From positions 38,045,477-38,109,476 of the forward strand of contig CM036622.1 in assembly GCA_020746105.1 (NCBI GenBank): a stretch of DNA of 64,000 nt, read 5' to 3'. Both the position numbers and the translations under genes were made by a program. This DNA comes from Trogon surrucura (taxonomy: Eukaryota > Chordata > Aves > Trogoniformes > Trogonidae). The notes under the pieces are model-generated. The model made no database searches, was not told the DNA's origin, and saw only the letters and a program-made list of their open reading frames with translations. Of this stretch, positions 33,840 to 46,019 are shown piece after piece (within the stretch, counting starts at the first letter, position 1; each line of letters starts with the position of its first letter).

Positions 33840-36800
33840 GGATGGGGGGATCAAGTGTTTAATACTAGCTGCCACTCAGCTTGCAAATAAAAAGGCTTTC
33901 ATCTAGCACTGAGCATCCATTTCCACCATTCCTATCACCACAGGATCCACTCAACCCCCTGCTGCTGCCCATCTTCCTGATGCTGCCCTTCAGAAACACA
34001 CAGAGAATCATGCTTTAAGAAAAACCCCACCATGCCACACGTAGACTAAGCAAAAATAACATCCTGAAATGTGCTTTGAGCAGGTTACCGCCAACTTCAT
34101 TACCTTTTTCTCAGACACAAACAGATTTTAATAGTTAGCTCTTCTGAAACATATTTTTCTGTGTCACCTACTTTTATCCGAAATCTTCAGGTCAAGTCCC
34201 ACATCAGACAAATCACCCCCTTTGTTTCTAAATAAATTCTGGCAGGGATGAAGGCTGAATGATTCGGCATGAGATTTTAAAATTGCAACTCTCCACACCT
34301 GCTGTTTCCTTTGTTCCTTTTTCATAAAAGCTGAACTGAAAAAACCCAACACATTCTTTCCTACTTCATGAACAGCTTAGCAAAAACAAGTGGGTGGGTC
34401 TCTTACCAGCTAAATTACATTGTGAGTAGAGCCATGTGCCTAACACTCTCATCTGAGACCATCCACACATCTTTCTAAACGGCAACTCTGCTCTTTTGAC
34501 AAGGGGCAAGTCCCCAGCACTAAGTTGCTTTTGCAATGGCTGGTGAGAGGAGCTTCCAGCATCCCGTTCCCTTGTCCTCGGTGTGAAAGGTAGGAACAGT
34601 TCCTCTGGGAATCAATCTGATGCTGCCAGTCTTTCCCTAGCAGATCATTTGTAAACAATTTATTTCCTCCCCCTGGATCTCTGCTTTGTGATCTTTGGCT
34701 TGTTGATCTCGAGCTGGTTACTACAGCTGGAAAGTTCAAATGGCACACAAAGAAATAAAATCCAGACAGCAGTGTAGTAGTTCTTACACCTCAGAGGACA
34801 GAGCACATGAGGACAGGTTCACTGGACACCTTGTCCAGCTGAAGAGGAAGCGCTTTTCCCTGTCAGCCAGAGCCTGTGGGTACAGCTTGTTACAGGCACC
34901 GCTGCGCTAACGTGACAGGTTTACAACGCCTCGGCTTGCTCAGCAGTAATGATCTTTCAACGTCCCTGTCAGATCGATGCGCGGCTTTCCTCGGGACCCA
35001 CAGACTGGAACACTGGTCAGGAGGGAATGTAACTATGCAAAAGGCATCCAGACCAGATGGCTCCACCAGGAACTGCTGCCGTGAGAGACCCGGGGCTGTT
35101 CGCAAAGCTCTCTGACCCGCTCTGCTGGAAGGATGCATCCCTGATCCTTCACAGGCCCCACGGCAGCACAGCCTGTCCTTGCGTTGCCTACAATCGGTAA
35201 GGGTTTTGACCCAGCGGTCTAGATTTGTTGCAAGTACTTTCCCACCACTGGGCGGTAATTTCTGGCAAATGTCTCATCCCATCTGGTCTTTGCCACTGGC
35301 AAACAAGAGAGTGGGAGGCAGTTAAGGTATCGTCCTGAACATACTTTGACAAATTGCAAACGGAAAGAAATTGTGAGATAACTCATTACCATAAAAACAC
35401 GCTGTTTTTTACTCTCTCCTAAACATAAGTGTAGCTACACGTAGCTTGATCACGAAGACCTGTTAAAAAAACAGAAACAAAACAAAACACCCAAGAAATG
35501 ACAGCTCAGCTATTACTGTTGGGTAACGAGTCATTTTTTACCGAGCCTGCAGAGCAACTTCTTCATTTGAGACAAAAAGGTGTTTGAGTGGAGGGGGGCA
35601 CACAAGGAGGGTTTTGATCTTTCTTTTTCATTTTTTAAACACATCACTGTTACAAGTTAACATGGTGAAACTAAATTTCCATAATATGTGTGGTCTTTTT
35701 ATTTTATATTTAAGCCACTAAGTTTTAAGTCTCTTAGGCTACTCGAGAGTAACGTGACCAGCATTGTTATCAGCTCTAAGGGAGTTCAGAAGGTTCTCCA
35801 CTGTTCATTCACAGATACCTTAATCACAGATGCAGGCCATATAAATATGGAATAATTTCTTATTTTGAAAGTACTATTTTTTTAAACAGTGGAAAGTTTA
35901 TCCTACAATTTGCAAGCTGTTTCTCAAGGAACTTCAGTTTTGCAGCTCGGAATTAGTAATGTAACACAGGTCTAACACAATGTCCTAGCACTGCGTGTGT
36001 CTGAGTCCCAAACGTTGCTTCACCAACTTGACGCTGCCTCTTTCAAACCTTACCAAATCATGCTAACATTGCTCCACCTCAGGAAGCTGAAGACCAGCTT
36101 CTCAAAGAGATGTCAGAAGACTGTTGCCATGGGCTTTCCACCTAATAACAAGGTTCAGGGCACAAATGTTAGTGTCACCTGAAATGCATCGCTTCAGTTG
36201 TAAAACAAGGCAGCTTTACAAAAATTCAACAGGAACGTACATTGCTGTTCAGTGCACACAATCTCTTAATAATAATTTACCCTCCTGACTTGCTTTAAAA
36301 AAAAGCAAAAGCCACAGCGCTGGGCAGCAAAGAGCAGCCGACAGTAGCAGAAAATGAACAAAGCTGGTGCCATCTCCTCACCAGGGTCCCATCACTGGGC
36401 AGTTACACATTAAGGTCATAACTGAACAATTGCAAACACTGCATTTTCTGTCCTGCTTCAAAACTATTATTTAATCCCTAATATATTGCTGTCTGAATAC
36501 CAGAAATAGTATGAAATTAGGACTCACTACTTATTTATGAGATCAAATTTAAGCAATTCTTCTTTTCTGAATTACCAGCTTGATTCTCCTCTCATCTGCC
36601 CACACACAGAAAAGGAGTAATTCTGCTGAGGTCAATATCAGTCCAAGAAAGGGTCGAGTCATTCCTTCATCTCGTGTCTGTACCAAAAGGGAAGAAGCAA
36701 TTCCCCAGCCAAGGTAGCACAGACCACAGCAAGCAGTGAAGAAGCAGAGCTGGGAGTTTCAGCTGCACAGGACTGCTGAGCCCTATGTTATTGTTTCTTT

Positions 36801-38400
36801 ACTGTTATTCTTACTCATTAAAGCCAGCTCAAATCTGTTCTGGCACGCTGAGGATCAGACTTTTCTCTGAAGAACAGACAAAAATGATGTTTGAGGTGTG
36901 CTCTGTTTACATGACATGGGGCTCATCCTTGCTAGGTGTAAGCTGGAATGGCATGATGGAGCTTTGCCCTTTTAAGTCAGTGGAAAATCTCTCTCTAACT
37001 TTAAGAAGTTAATAGGCAGTGAATTTATAATACGTACATGTTTACATTTTACCCTTTTCTTACATTCCAGGATAAAAGATCTAGCCTTTGACATCAACTA
37101 TCAAGACTGTATTGAAGAATTGAATGGGTGGACTGGCTACAGCAATAAACAAACAAGTCCACAGATGATTCAGAAACGTTACCCACAGAATCAAGTCATG
37201 CTGTTAACACAGACAGAGTGTAAAGACACCAGCAGATTAGATTAAAATCCCCTGAAATGCCTGCAAGGAGGTTTAAATTTAATTAACAGGATACAAGATT
37301 CAGATATAGAGACATGAACAAAAATAGATAAAACGAAAAGAAACCGTAAAGCTCCCTCCTTTCCACTGCAGGAAAGACCTGGGAAAAAAAAGCGCCACGG
37401 ATATTTTACAGGTATGAGTATTAGTAATGGGGTTTTATATTCCTTTTACATTTTTACTGTTATTTTTTCCTTATTTTTTTCTGTTCTGACAGCAACAACT
37501 TCTTTGACAGACAAGAACACCCTTTAACTCCATTAGGTACCAGTTCAAGCTGCCTCTTAGGAAGGCTCAGAAACCGATGGGTACCACCGAGTTTGGGAAG
37601 TGCCAAACCTGAAAACCCCCATCAAAATCTTGACAGTGAACACCACAGCCCAACTCCTGTTGGCAATCAGCCAGAGAGATGAAGGAACCACTGGGTTAGC
37701 AAGAAATTTTATCCAGAAGTATGAGCCCAGGATGATAGTACAAAGAAACCTGTCAACCCAACCGACAGTACATTTCAGAATCAGAAGACTGACAGAGCAG
37801 ACAAGTCGCGCTGAGCAGCACGGCAGACAGCAGCAGCTGAACGGGCAGGACCGCTACCAGGGATCTGCAAGTGAACTAACACACAGATAATGACTCTTCC
37901 CCATACCTGCTCTCGCTCTTCTCTGGAAATGACTAATTTTTAACTTGATGGAATCTGAAGAAATCCCACCAGAATGGAACACACTTGTTTTTGCAAAGTT
38001 TAAAACCCGTTCCATCTTTAAGGAAAGGAAAGCATGAGGAAGCCTGGATAACACAATAAGAAACGGAGAACTCAGTTTTACCACTGTCTGTTCAGGAAGA
38101 GTTAGCAACTTTGTCTTGTAAAACACTATGGTCAAACAAGTTCTGATCTCAAAGGCCATGGCTGACCTTGGGTATTAGATCCGTCACTAACACGTGGTGA
38201 TGCAGCCAGGCAACCATTTTAATTAGCCACGCATTCCCAGGACACAAGAACTCACCAATCATAAGCTGGAAGAAAGGGTGACGGAGAAGGCCATACTGGG
38301 CCAGAGAACTTGTCACTGCAAAGATCCCTTTAAGACTGGATCTACATAATATGAAGAACACCAACACATCTATGAGATTTAAGCAGGCTGTGAGCCCTGA
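33840..38400. other. no supported gene
   Basis: Mixed AT-rich sequence. No CR1, exon pair, RNA gene or long simple repeat is recognised. Open frames here are under 100 codons and not protein-like. Confidence 0.4.
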
Positions 38401-38431
38401 ATAATGTGAAGAGACGTTCTCCTTTACGCCG

Positions 38432-38605
38432 CTACATCTGCTTACTGAACTGTTGGGCTTTAAAACAATGTTGCTCCTCTGCCTGCTCGATCAGCTCATT
38501 CCCCAGAACACCCAGGATCTCCACTGAAGCACGTTTCACCTCCTCTGGGTGCCCACAGCGTTCTCTTGCAACTGTCTCAGGGAACTTATCTCCGATGCTT
38601 TTCAT
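38432..38605 (-). CDS. small protein-like ORF, possibly a gene relic
   Basis: A 57-codon frame from ATG to TAG contains GDKFPETVARERCGHPEEVK and ILGVLGNELIEQAEEQ. The composition is balanced and amphipathic, unlike the low-complexity frames around it. There is no splice site at either edge that would make it an exon. It could be a remnant of a processed copy or simply chance. Confidence 0.15.
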   Translation of the reverse strand: MKSIGDKFPETVARERCGHPEEVKRASVEILGVLGNELIEQAEEQHCFKAQQFSKQM

Positions 38606-38609
38606 CACT

Positions 38610-41600
38610 CCTTAGGTTCTCTTCTCCTCTAACTTGGCAAGTCTATGGCATTACATGAAGAGACTTCACTGGCTAAAAATTCAGCTTCTAAATTACCTGA
38701 ATCATGGCTTTGTTGCTTCAAAATAAGCATCTTTTCTTCCTTGAGAATTACTTTTCTCCTTTGCTTGGCTGCTACCACCATATAGTAACCGTCAGGAACG
38801 CCTGTTGGAGGAAACCAGTAACTGCCCCTCAAAAATGCAGTGAAATTACGCTCTTCGACAAAGAGGGTTTTCTAAAAGCTGGCTAATTTAGGCTGCTTCC
38901 AGTCTGTATGAGCACTTCTCCAGCAGGCAATGCAAGACTTTTTCTGTATGAGGATGTCATCTGTTTCTCTGAAATTCCCCAATCAGTACTTAAGAATGAG
39001 GCAATTTTTTAACCAAAAGTCTATTCAGTGAGCTGTCTGCCCTCAGGTCCATCTCATTCATCTCTCTGGACATGGGTTTCAGTTTTCTCCTCCAAAGAGG
39101 TTAAGAGTTTGCTGTAATTGGATGGCCCCAAGAAAAGTACTTCAAACACCCAGAGCAGCTAGAAACAGAACCCACCCCATGCTCTGAGCAAGAAAGATTT
39201 CCCCCTTATCAAATATTGCTAACAATGTGATTTAAGTACTTCAGGGGAAAGTATGATCTAAAGAGTTAATTCACTTGGATCTTGCTCTGAAGAGGTCTTC
39301 CCTGGCATTCAGGCTAAAACTGTCCATATCCCACTTGCAATAAACTAAAAAAAAAAGTACTCTGGCTACTGTATTCATCTTTTAAACATCTGTAGACTGT
39401 TATGATCCCGTAATTAACTTTGCCCCCTTACTGCATTACCAGTAACTACTAGTGTCCCAGAAGCACAGCTCTTCATGTGTCTACCGCTTTACTTGCAAGG
39501 CTATCTCCTCTATTATTTTCTAAAATTACTTTATGAAAATGCAGGAAAATATGAAAAGATGTCTTTACTGACCCCTAACCTTGTGAAATTTGTACTGTAT
39601 TTTTCACCATTAAAAAGTAAACCTGGTTCTGCATTCTTTCTGTGTCCTTTTTCAGCTTTTTTTAGGAGGATTGCAACAAGGTCACAAGGTATCTTACTAG
39701 AATTACAACAAGAAGAAAACAAAACAACTAATCATTCAGTCAGTTAAAATGGAGATGTCTAACAACATGCAAAGCTATGTGAAGCATTAACTTCTTAAAA
39801 GCATATTTCTGTAAGTGAAAAAAACCTCATCAAGTGTCACACACTCCATCACAATTAAGACATCTTGAAGTTTCAATGTGAATATGTCTTATGCCTTTTA
39901 ATTGTCAAAAGAGTTGAAGGATCCATGTAGAATTGGTAAATATTTATTGAGAGTTAGAATGGCACTGAATAACCAAACAAGGGTAGATATATATGTGCAA
40001 TCCTCTGTGACGGCTGTGAAAAAGAACCTACATGAAAAGACCTTAGTACCACATCAGATTAGACTTTTCAGTATTATAAATTAAACTGAAGCCCTTCCCA
40101 TTCTAACAAAACTGAATATATAAACTCTGCACTGACAAAAACTCAACTGTTATCTGTTGATACCACTCACAGATAAAATGGTCCCTGGGATGGCCCAGCA
40201 CCACAAAACAGCAACCTACAGTACGTGGAGTACAGGGAGTAAGTCCCACACTACCCAACACGCTGAATCGAAGGTGATACATCTGGACAATACCAGTTAA
40301 ATCCATAAATACGGTGACTCACTGGAAGAATAATAAGATATCATCTCTTATTGAATAGGGATGTGCAATGATGGATATCCTAAAGAATGATGGATACGTT
40401 ACAGTCAGAGGGAGAATTTCTAATAGACATAGGAATATCAGAGGCAGATCTGAAAAAAAATATTTACAGCCTTCAGATGAGACACAAATATTATATCAAA
40501 ACCATTTACTATATCATTTAACCCAGGCAAAGATATAAAACCACTTTTAATGTGTCATCTTTTAAAAGCAGGTCTTCCAGAAAAATCCAGTTATCCAAGA
40601 TATGTTTCTTCTATTTCCTGATGCTAGAATTCTGAAGCAATGCACTAATCAAAATTCTTTCTAAGAAGTGAGGTTTTTCTTTTTCCTTTTTGTTTTTAGG
40701 GTTGGGACAGAGTAGCGAGGTGAAAAGGACAACAGACCCATTCATTCAATTACACACACATGCATACTCTTTTACACACAGGCTGCCAAGAAAGTGAAAA
40801 AAAGATCACCATCACTCAAGTGTGAATAAAAAAAATGTAATTATATTGAGGGTTTCTGTTTTAAGGGCACTAGAATTACCTGCCACACCAGAGCACCGTT
40901 CTGTGGGTCCAAGGGACAATTTTGAAAGGCATTTGTCACGGAACTGATTCACCAGAGCTACTGAACCAGTTCACACAGGAAATCCATTTAAACTAGCAGC
41001 AACTACAATACAATTGGAGTGAAAGGAAGAAATACTTGCTCAAAGTTTGCAGTGTTTAAGACATGGGGACAGAATATGGCAAAAAATGCTTTCTTAAAAA
41101 TATTAGAGCAATCAGCTAGGACTGTTATATTGAGCACACGGGAGAGCTTTCTGGGAGCAGAAGCACCAGAGAAGCATTTGTCCCATGTTAAGCCCACCTC
41201 TGTGTTGTTATTTACGTGCTGAGAAGTTTCTGCAGTGCACTGAACCAAGGGTGCTTACGTGGGAGAAAAGTCTTAATGACAAATGTTACTTCTGCAAGAA
41301 GACACACTCTTTAAAAATGCTGTCTTTAAATCTTAACTACAGATCTAATACATTTACTACAAACTCCATTTGAAAACCTCTGATTTCCCAAAGCCTTGCT
41401 TTATGATTGCTCCTCTTCTCAGACAACGTTTTTCAACAGGTTCTAAAATAGCTTTCCAACATAAAAAACTAAATATATCTCTCAAAGTATCAAAAAATAT
41501 AAGCAACAGATAAAAACACTTTATCTGACTTTTAAAAATATTGTTGTTGGAGTTACAAATCTGGGAAACATAAATAAGAACTCGGGCCACTAGGTGTTGT

Positions 41601-41690
41601 TAAAACTATCATTATACGGTTGCTTTGAAGCTTCTATAACTCTATCAAAACAGAAGTGAGAGATTTAATGGGTACAACAAAAATATTTCT
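38610..41690. other. no supported gene
   Basis: AT-rich sequence without recognised repeats, RNA genes or paired splice sites around protein-like frames. Confidence 0.4.
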
Positions 41691-41700
41691 TAAGTTTTAG

Positions 41701-41785
41701 GTGTTGCAAAACTTGCCGAAGAAACCATATGTGTTCTGAATGTATGCGAAAACGAGATGGACGAGGGTCCAGTATGTTGTCTAAG
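41701..41785 (+). CDS. candidate exon with paired Cys motifs
   Basis: After the acceptor-like AATATTTCTTAAGTTTTAG the plus strand reads CCKTCRRNHMCSECMRKRDG. The two CxxC pairs separated by six residues are reminiscent of a small zinc-binding knuckle. The frame reaches a possible donor CTAAG/GTGCAG at 41,785 after 28 codons and one leading base. A 182-codon frame is also open on the minus strand over 41,665-42,213, so the region is generally stop-poor and chance is a real alternative. No family is recognised. Confidence 0.2.
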
Positions 41786-42219
41786 GTGCAGATGACAGTT
41801 CTGGCAACTGATTTGATGCACGAGTCACCACTGGTGTGTTGGGCTGTGGACTTAACAGTTTGTGAGCTGCTCCCGCAGGAGCTGCCCGCATGTGCCCTCC
41901 AGCAACCTGGGAAATGGCAGGTAGCTTTCGCTGGAGGGGTAAAACACATTTCCCTCAGGACACAAGGGTGCATTTCAGCAGGTCTCAGGGAGCAGCTGGG
42001 ACACTGGGAGGTGATGTGACCATGCATCTCACCCTTTCTCTGAGCCTCAGCACTGAAGAGAAGCCAGGGAAGCACGCTTGTAGCAGCTGAGGTCTTAGAA
42101 AGAGCTTCCAGCCCCAAAAGCTGAACTGGCCCTGAATTAATTTTAGCCTTCAGGCAATGCAGTGGTTTCAGTGGTCTACAATGCAGTGGTCTATGTAGAT
42201 CATGGGTCAGCAACCTTGC

Positions 42220-45200
42220 ACAAGTGGCATGTCAGACTGTGTGTATCCATCCCAAATCAGTAGAAACCCAACAGGTTAGCATCTCAGAGGAAAACAGGGC
42301 TCACCTTTTACCAGCAACATCTATCCTCTGCGGAAGAGCCAGCTCCTCCGAAACGACAACTTGGTATGGGAGCAAGTGCCAGAGTCGCTACTTCTCTGGG
42401 ACACCTCCCAGCAAACTACAACTGCCAGCTCCTCTTCTCCTAAATGCTGCTTGATGTGCCCCTCTTTGCCATAAGCTTTCATACGGAACATGTCAAACAG
42501 ACAGCTGGCATAACATGAAGGTGCATGCGCAAGAGGTGTTACAGACCACTGGTCCTACACACAAAGTAGATTTCTGCGTCAGTACAGAGGCTGTTTATAA
42601 ACTGCTCTGCAGATACATATTGTGACATCCTGTTCGCTACCCAAATTAATATACCTGTTCCTGCCTGGTCTGTGCAGCCCAATTTCTTTTCTGCGGGAAT
42701 AACAGTGAAAGGGATGTGAAAAGGAGACAGCAGCAGAATGAGGCTGGGATGCACAGCCTGGAGGGAATTAGGAGGCTCAGGTGTAACATCCAGAACTTTC
42801 TCTGGCATGCTGGTCTGCACGTGTTCGTGCTGTTGCTGTGGGAATTAAGCAGTAGAGGAGATTCTCCACAAGCCAAGTGTTCCATTAGCTGTGCACTAAG
42901 CACTCACCCTTAATAGACATATTTCTCAATGATCTTAGAAGCAAGAAGAACAGGATGTCATGGGAAAAATTTCTTTGTACACGTTCTTTTGCTGTATCCT
43001 TTCAGCAGCATTGCAGGACTGGATGAGCCTTTTTGGATGCAGCACAACCATTCATTTCCGTGGCAGATCCTCTTCTCTTCCAGCAATCAGTTTTAGAGAA
43101 TTCCTGGGGTCATGGAAATACTGACTAAAGTTCCTTATGCATCCGCACCATGCTCCTCACTATTTTACAGTTCCCTAACACATCCTGGTTGATCATTTCC
43201 TTTCCAGGATGGAAAGTTCAAGTCTATTTCTGCACATTTGTATTTCTTGTTTTATACTTCTCCACTGAATACATGTTTTTCCAGTGTTATCTTAATTAAT
43301 TTAAACACCTTCTCCTCCTAAGTAGGTAAAGCCACTGAAAGCCTATAAGGTCTGCAACCCTTCAACTATTTCCGGTATAAATCTGATCCAAAACTGTAAA
43401 TTTCGTTTTGTCACCCTACGGATTAATTTTCCAATATTCTTTTCTATATGATTTCAGGATGAAGAGATTTTGTTATAGTTTTACAGATGTGCACTACACA
43501 AATCACTTTTAGATACAGGTATGCATAATCTCAACCTAATAACTACTTTGAAAGTTACAGAATAAGAGAAATTTTTTACAGGCTTCAGCTGGCACAATGA
43601 CTTCTAAGACAACTGCATTGTTTTTATCATGACTGCTCACCTAGAATACAATTTCTGCCCAATGAACTCCAACAGAAAAAAAAAGAGAATTAAGAATGCT
43701 ATTTTTTTCCCCTAAATTAAACAAATCCTTATGTGTCATAATCTCCTTGCTGGGCCCTTCTAGGTTGTGCTGCCCTTTCACTCAGGAACAGACTCAAGCC
43801 TTTGCTGTGAAATATACAAACAAAAAGTATTTCCCAGAGGAATAATTTTATCCTTCTCTACGTAAGTCTCCCCCCCGCCTTTACATTCCCATATTACTCT
43901 TGAAAGACACTGACAGCAGACTGAAGGCTCTGTCACACAAAAATTACATCTGCGGAGGACAGGAATTCAATCTTGTAACAGTTCTCTCTGACCAGATACA
44001 ATTTTTGCAGACCTTCTCCTAAAACAGAAAGTGTTTTGCCCTTTCTAATCAGTTTCATCTTTTGGCAAAACAAGTTTGATAATTTCAAAGGAGGATTGTG
44101 AATGAGATAGTTTGTTGGAGAGGAAAATGATAGCTGCTGGCTTTCTGACTGCCAGAAAGAAAGAACACGAGAAAACATCAGCCATCCCCTACCGAACAGA
44201 AAGGCCAGAGGAGACAGGTATTTGCCAGAACATCTGCTAAGACTAAAACCATAACTGTACCTTGCTAGAAGTCTTATAAACAAAATGAGAAAGACGCAAG
44301 GTCGAAAGGGAAATTGCATTAGGTGGAAAAGAGTGTTTTAGACTGGGTATAAGGCACTTCTGACGGTAGAAACTGAACTAGTCCCATTGCAAGCGAAACA
44401 TTTCATTTAAGGACAAGCAGAAATCCTGCTGGGGTTGTCCCAAAATATTCCTGTTCTGTAACAAGAGATCCACCGCAATATAAAACATTTGTACTTTGGA
44501 GTTTGTACTATTACTCTGAACATGCTTCATTAACAACTAAAAACATTGAAGGAAAGCTGGTAAATAATTACCCCTTGCTTTTACTTAAGGAGAAATACCA
44601 CTGAGCAATAAAGGAAACCTGAAATAAAAAAACCCAGCAAGATAATTATCAAGAGAACATCTCCTTCAGCAACACTGAAAAATAAGAGCAACAAAACGTG
44701 TAGTTTTGCTATAGACAGCATAGGTAAAATTTTTATTTTGTTTTTTGTATATACTCATCCTACCAAGCACATTTCCAACTTAAATAAAATAATGCTATAT
44801 GAAACAGTTTCCATTTGAAATGTGTTTTTTGTGTTTGTTTTTTTCCACTTTAAAACACCCTAACATGAGAGTCAGGTTTTACAAGATGATAAAACATGTC
44901 TGTTACTGAGTCGAACTACTCTTCAGAGCATTTCTACAACTTAATTTTTATGTCCAACAAAGTACCTAACACTGAAGTCTGACAAACAATACTTATTCGG
45001 TCATCTCTTACTGTTTAAGGGGTTTAAGAGAATTTTGTGTAGATAACTACATTACACACAAATATTTTGGCATTTATTTTGGCAGTGATGTATATAGAGT
45101 TTACTGTTAGCCACAACAAATACTTTTTTTTTGAAAGGAAAACTACAATTGCTTATTCCTGAAGCCTGCATTTTACACCTTTTTGAGCATAAGCAGATTA

Positions 45201-45470
45201 ATTTTCAGTGTCATTGTTGCTGAGATTTCCTGCTATTTTTATTTTCTACTGACAGAATATTCAAAGATGACAAATGTTATAGAACAGACGTAGTTATTAA
45301 AAGCTTCAATTTACAGCAAATAGTGACAGTTTGCTTTTGCTGTCCACAAATCAAAAATCTAAGAGGTGCACCTAGATTAAAGGTGGCAACAAAACACTTA
45401 AAGAGTTCTTGAAATAATTCTACAATTAATGGTGATACAGAGTAACACATTTGCTTTCACTGTATGCATC
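42220..45470. other. no supported gene
   Basis: AT-rich sequence. The minus-strand reading frame at 43,933-44,319 is Phe/Leu/Ser-rich and unrecognised. On the minus strand, AATAAA-type strings near 44,735 could serve as a polyadenylation signal for the small ORF at 45,479-45,772. Confidence 0.35.
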
Positions 45471-45478
45471 CAACACCA

Positions 45479-45772
45479 TCAGGTTTGTGGATCTTGAAAC
45501 AGCTGTTTTAAACTCAGCTTATACAAAAGAAACCCCACGTACCATACACCTAACTGAAAAAATAGAGCAGAAATATTAAGGGTAAAGCGTAGAGTAGGTT
45601 CAAGCACGCCTCTCTGAACTGCTGGGCTTTGCTGTGAAATACCACTGCTGCTCATCACTGAGGTGGTGCTTTTGTTCGATGAAGTGGTATCTCTTATGTC
45701 TCTAGCTTTGGTTCCCAAAATGGTTATTTCTCCTTCCTCACTCCACTCTCTCCTTGATCTTTCAAGAACCAT
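45479..45772 (-). CDS. small ORF with one predicted membrane segment
   Basis: A 97-codon frame starts at an ATG in good context (AAAATGG). The first half is polar and Ser/Thr-rich (MVLERSRREWSEEGEITILG, then a Ser/Thr cluster). The second half holds a hydrophobic stretch around residues 63-84 (FTLNISALFFQLGVWYVGFL) followed by a short basic end. This is the layout of a small tail-anchored membrane protein. No homologue is recognised, there is no obvious acceptor that would make it a terminal exon, and an in-frame stop lies just upstream of the ATG. It may be a real microprotein, a retrogene or chance. Confidence 0.25.
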   Translation of the reverse strand: MVLERSRREWSEEGEITILGTKARDIRDTTSSNKSTTSVMSSSGISQQSPAVQRGVLEPTLRFTLNISALFFQLGVWYVGFLLYKLSLKQLFQDPQT

Positions 45773-45933
45773 TTTATTTCAACATGTCTCAATCAGATTA
45801 ATTTTAAGCCCTTTTGTGCAACAGTGAGGTAGTTGTCTAAGATGCTGAGGATCCCTGGGAGCACAGTACTCTTTCTGCTTAGAGATGGCTAGTCAGATAC
45901 ATAAAACATTTCTGGTATTAAATACTGAATATA

Positions 45934-46002
45934 TAGAGGCTGTATATATATATATGTGTGTGTATATATATATGTGTGTGTATATATATGTAGAGGCTGT
46001 AT
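45934..46002 (+). repeat. TA/TG alternating tract between 12-bp direct repeats
   Basis: From 45,941 to 45,990 the sequence alternates blocks of (TA)n and (TG)n, an alternating purine-pyrimidine tract. It is flanked by two copies of TAGAGGCTGTAT (45,934-45,945 and 45,991-46,002). The direct repeats suggest the tract arose by local duplication and slippage. Such tracts can adopt Z-DNA or cruciform structures. Confidence 0.9.
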
Positions 46003-46019
46003 AACCTCTGCATTAATAA

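Noticed and set aside
41665..42213. 182-codon minus-strand open frame
   Set aside because: Composition is Cys/His/Ser-rich and unrecognised, with no adjacent splice-supported exon. A frame this long is expected about once by chance in a window of this size.
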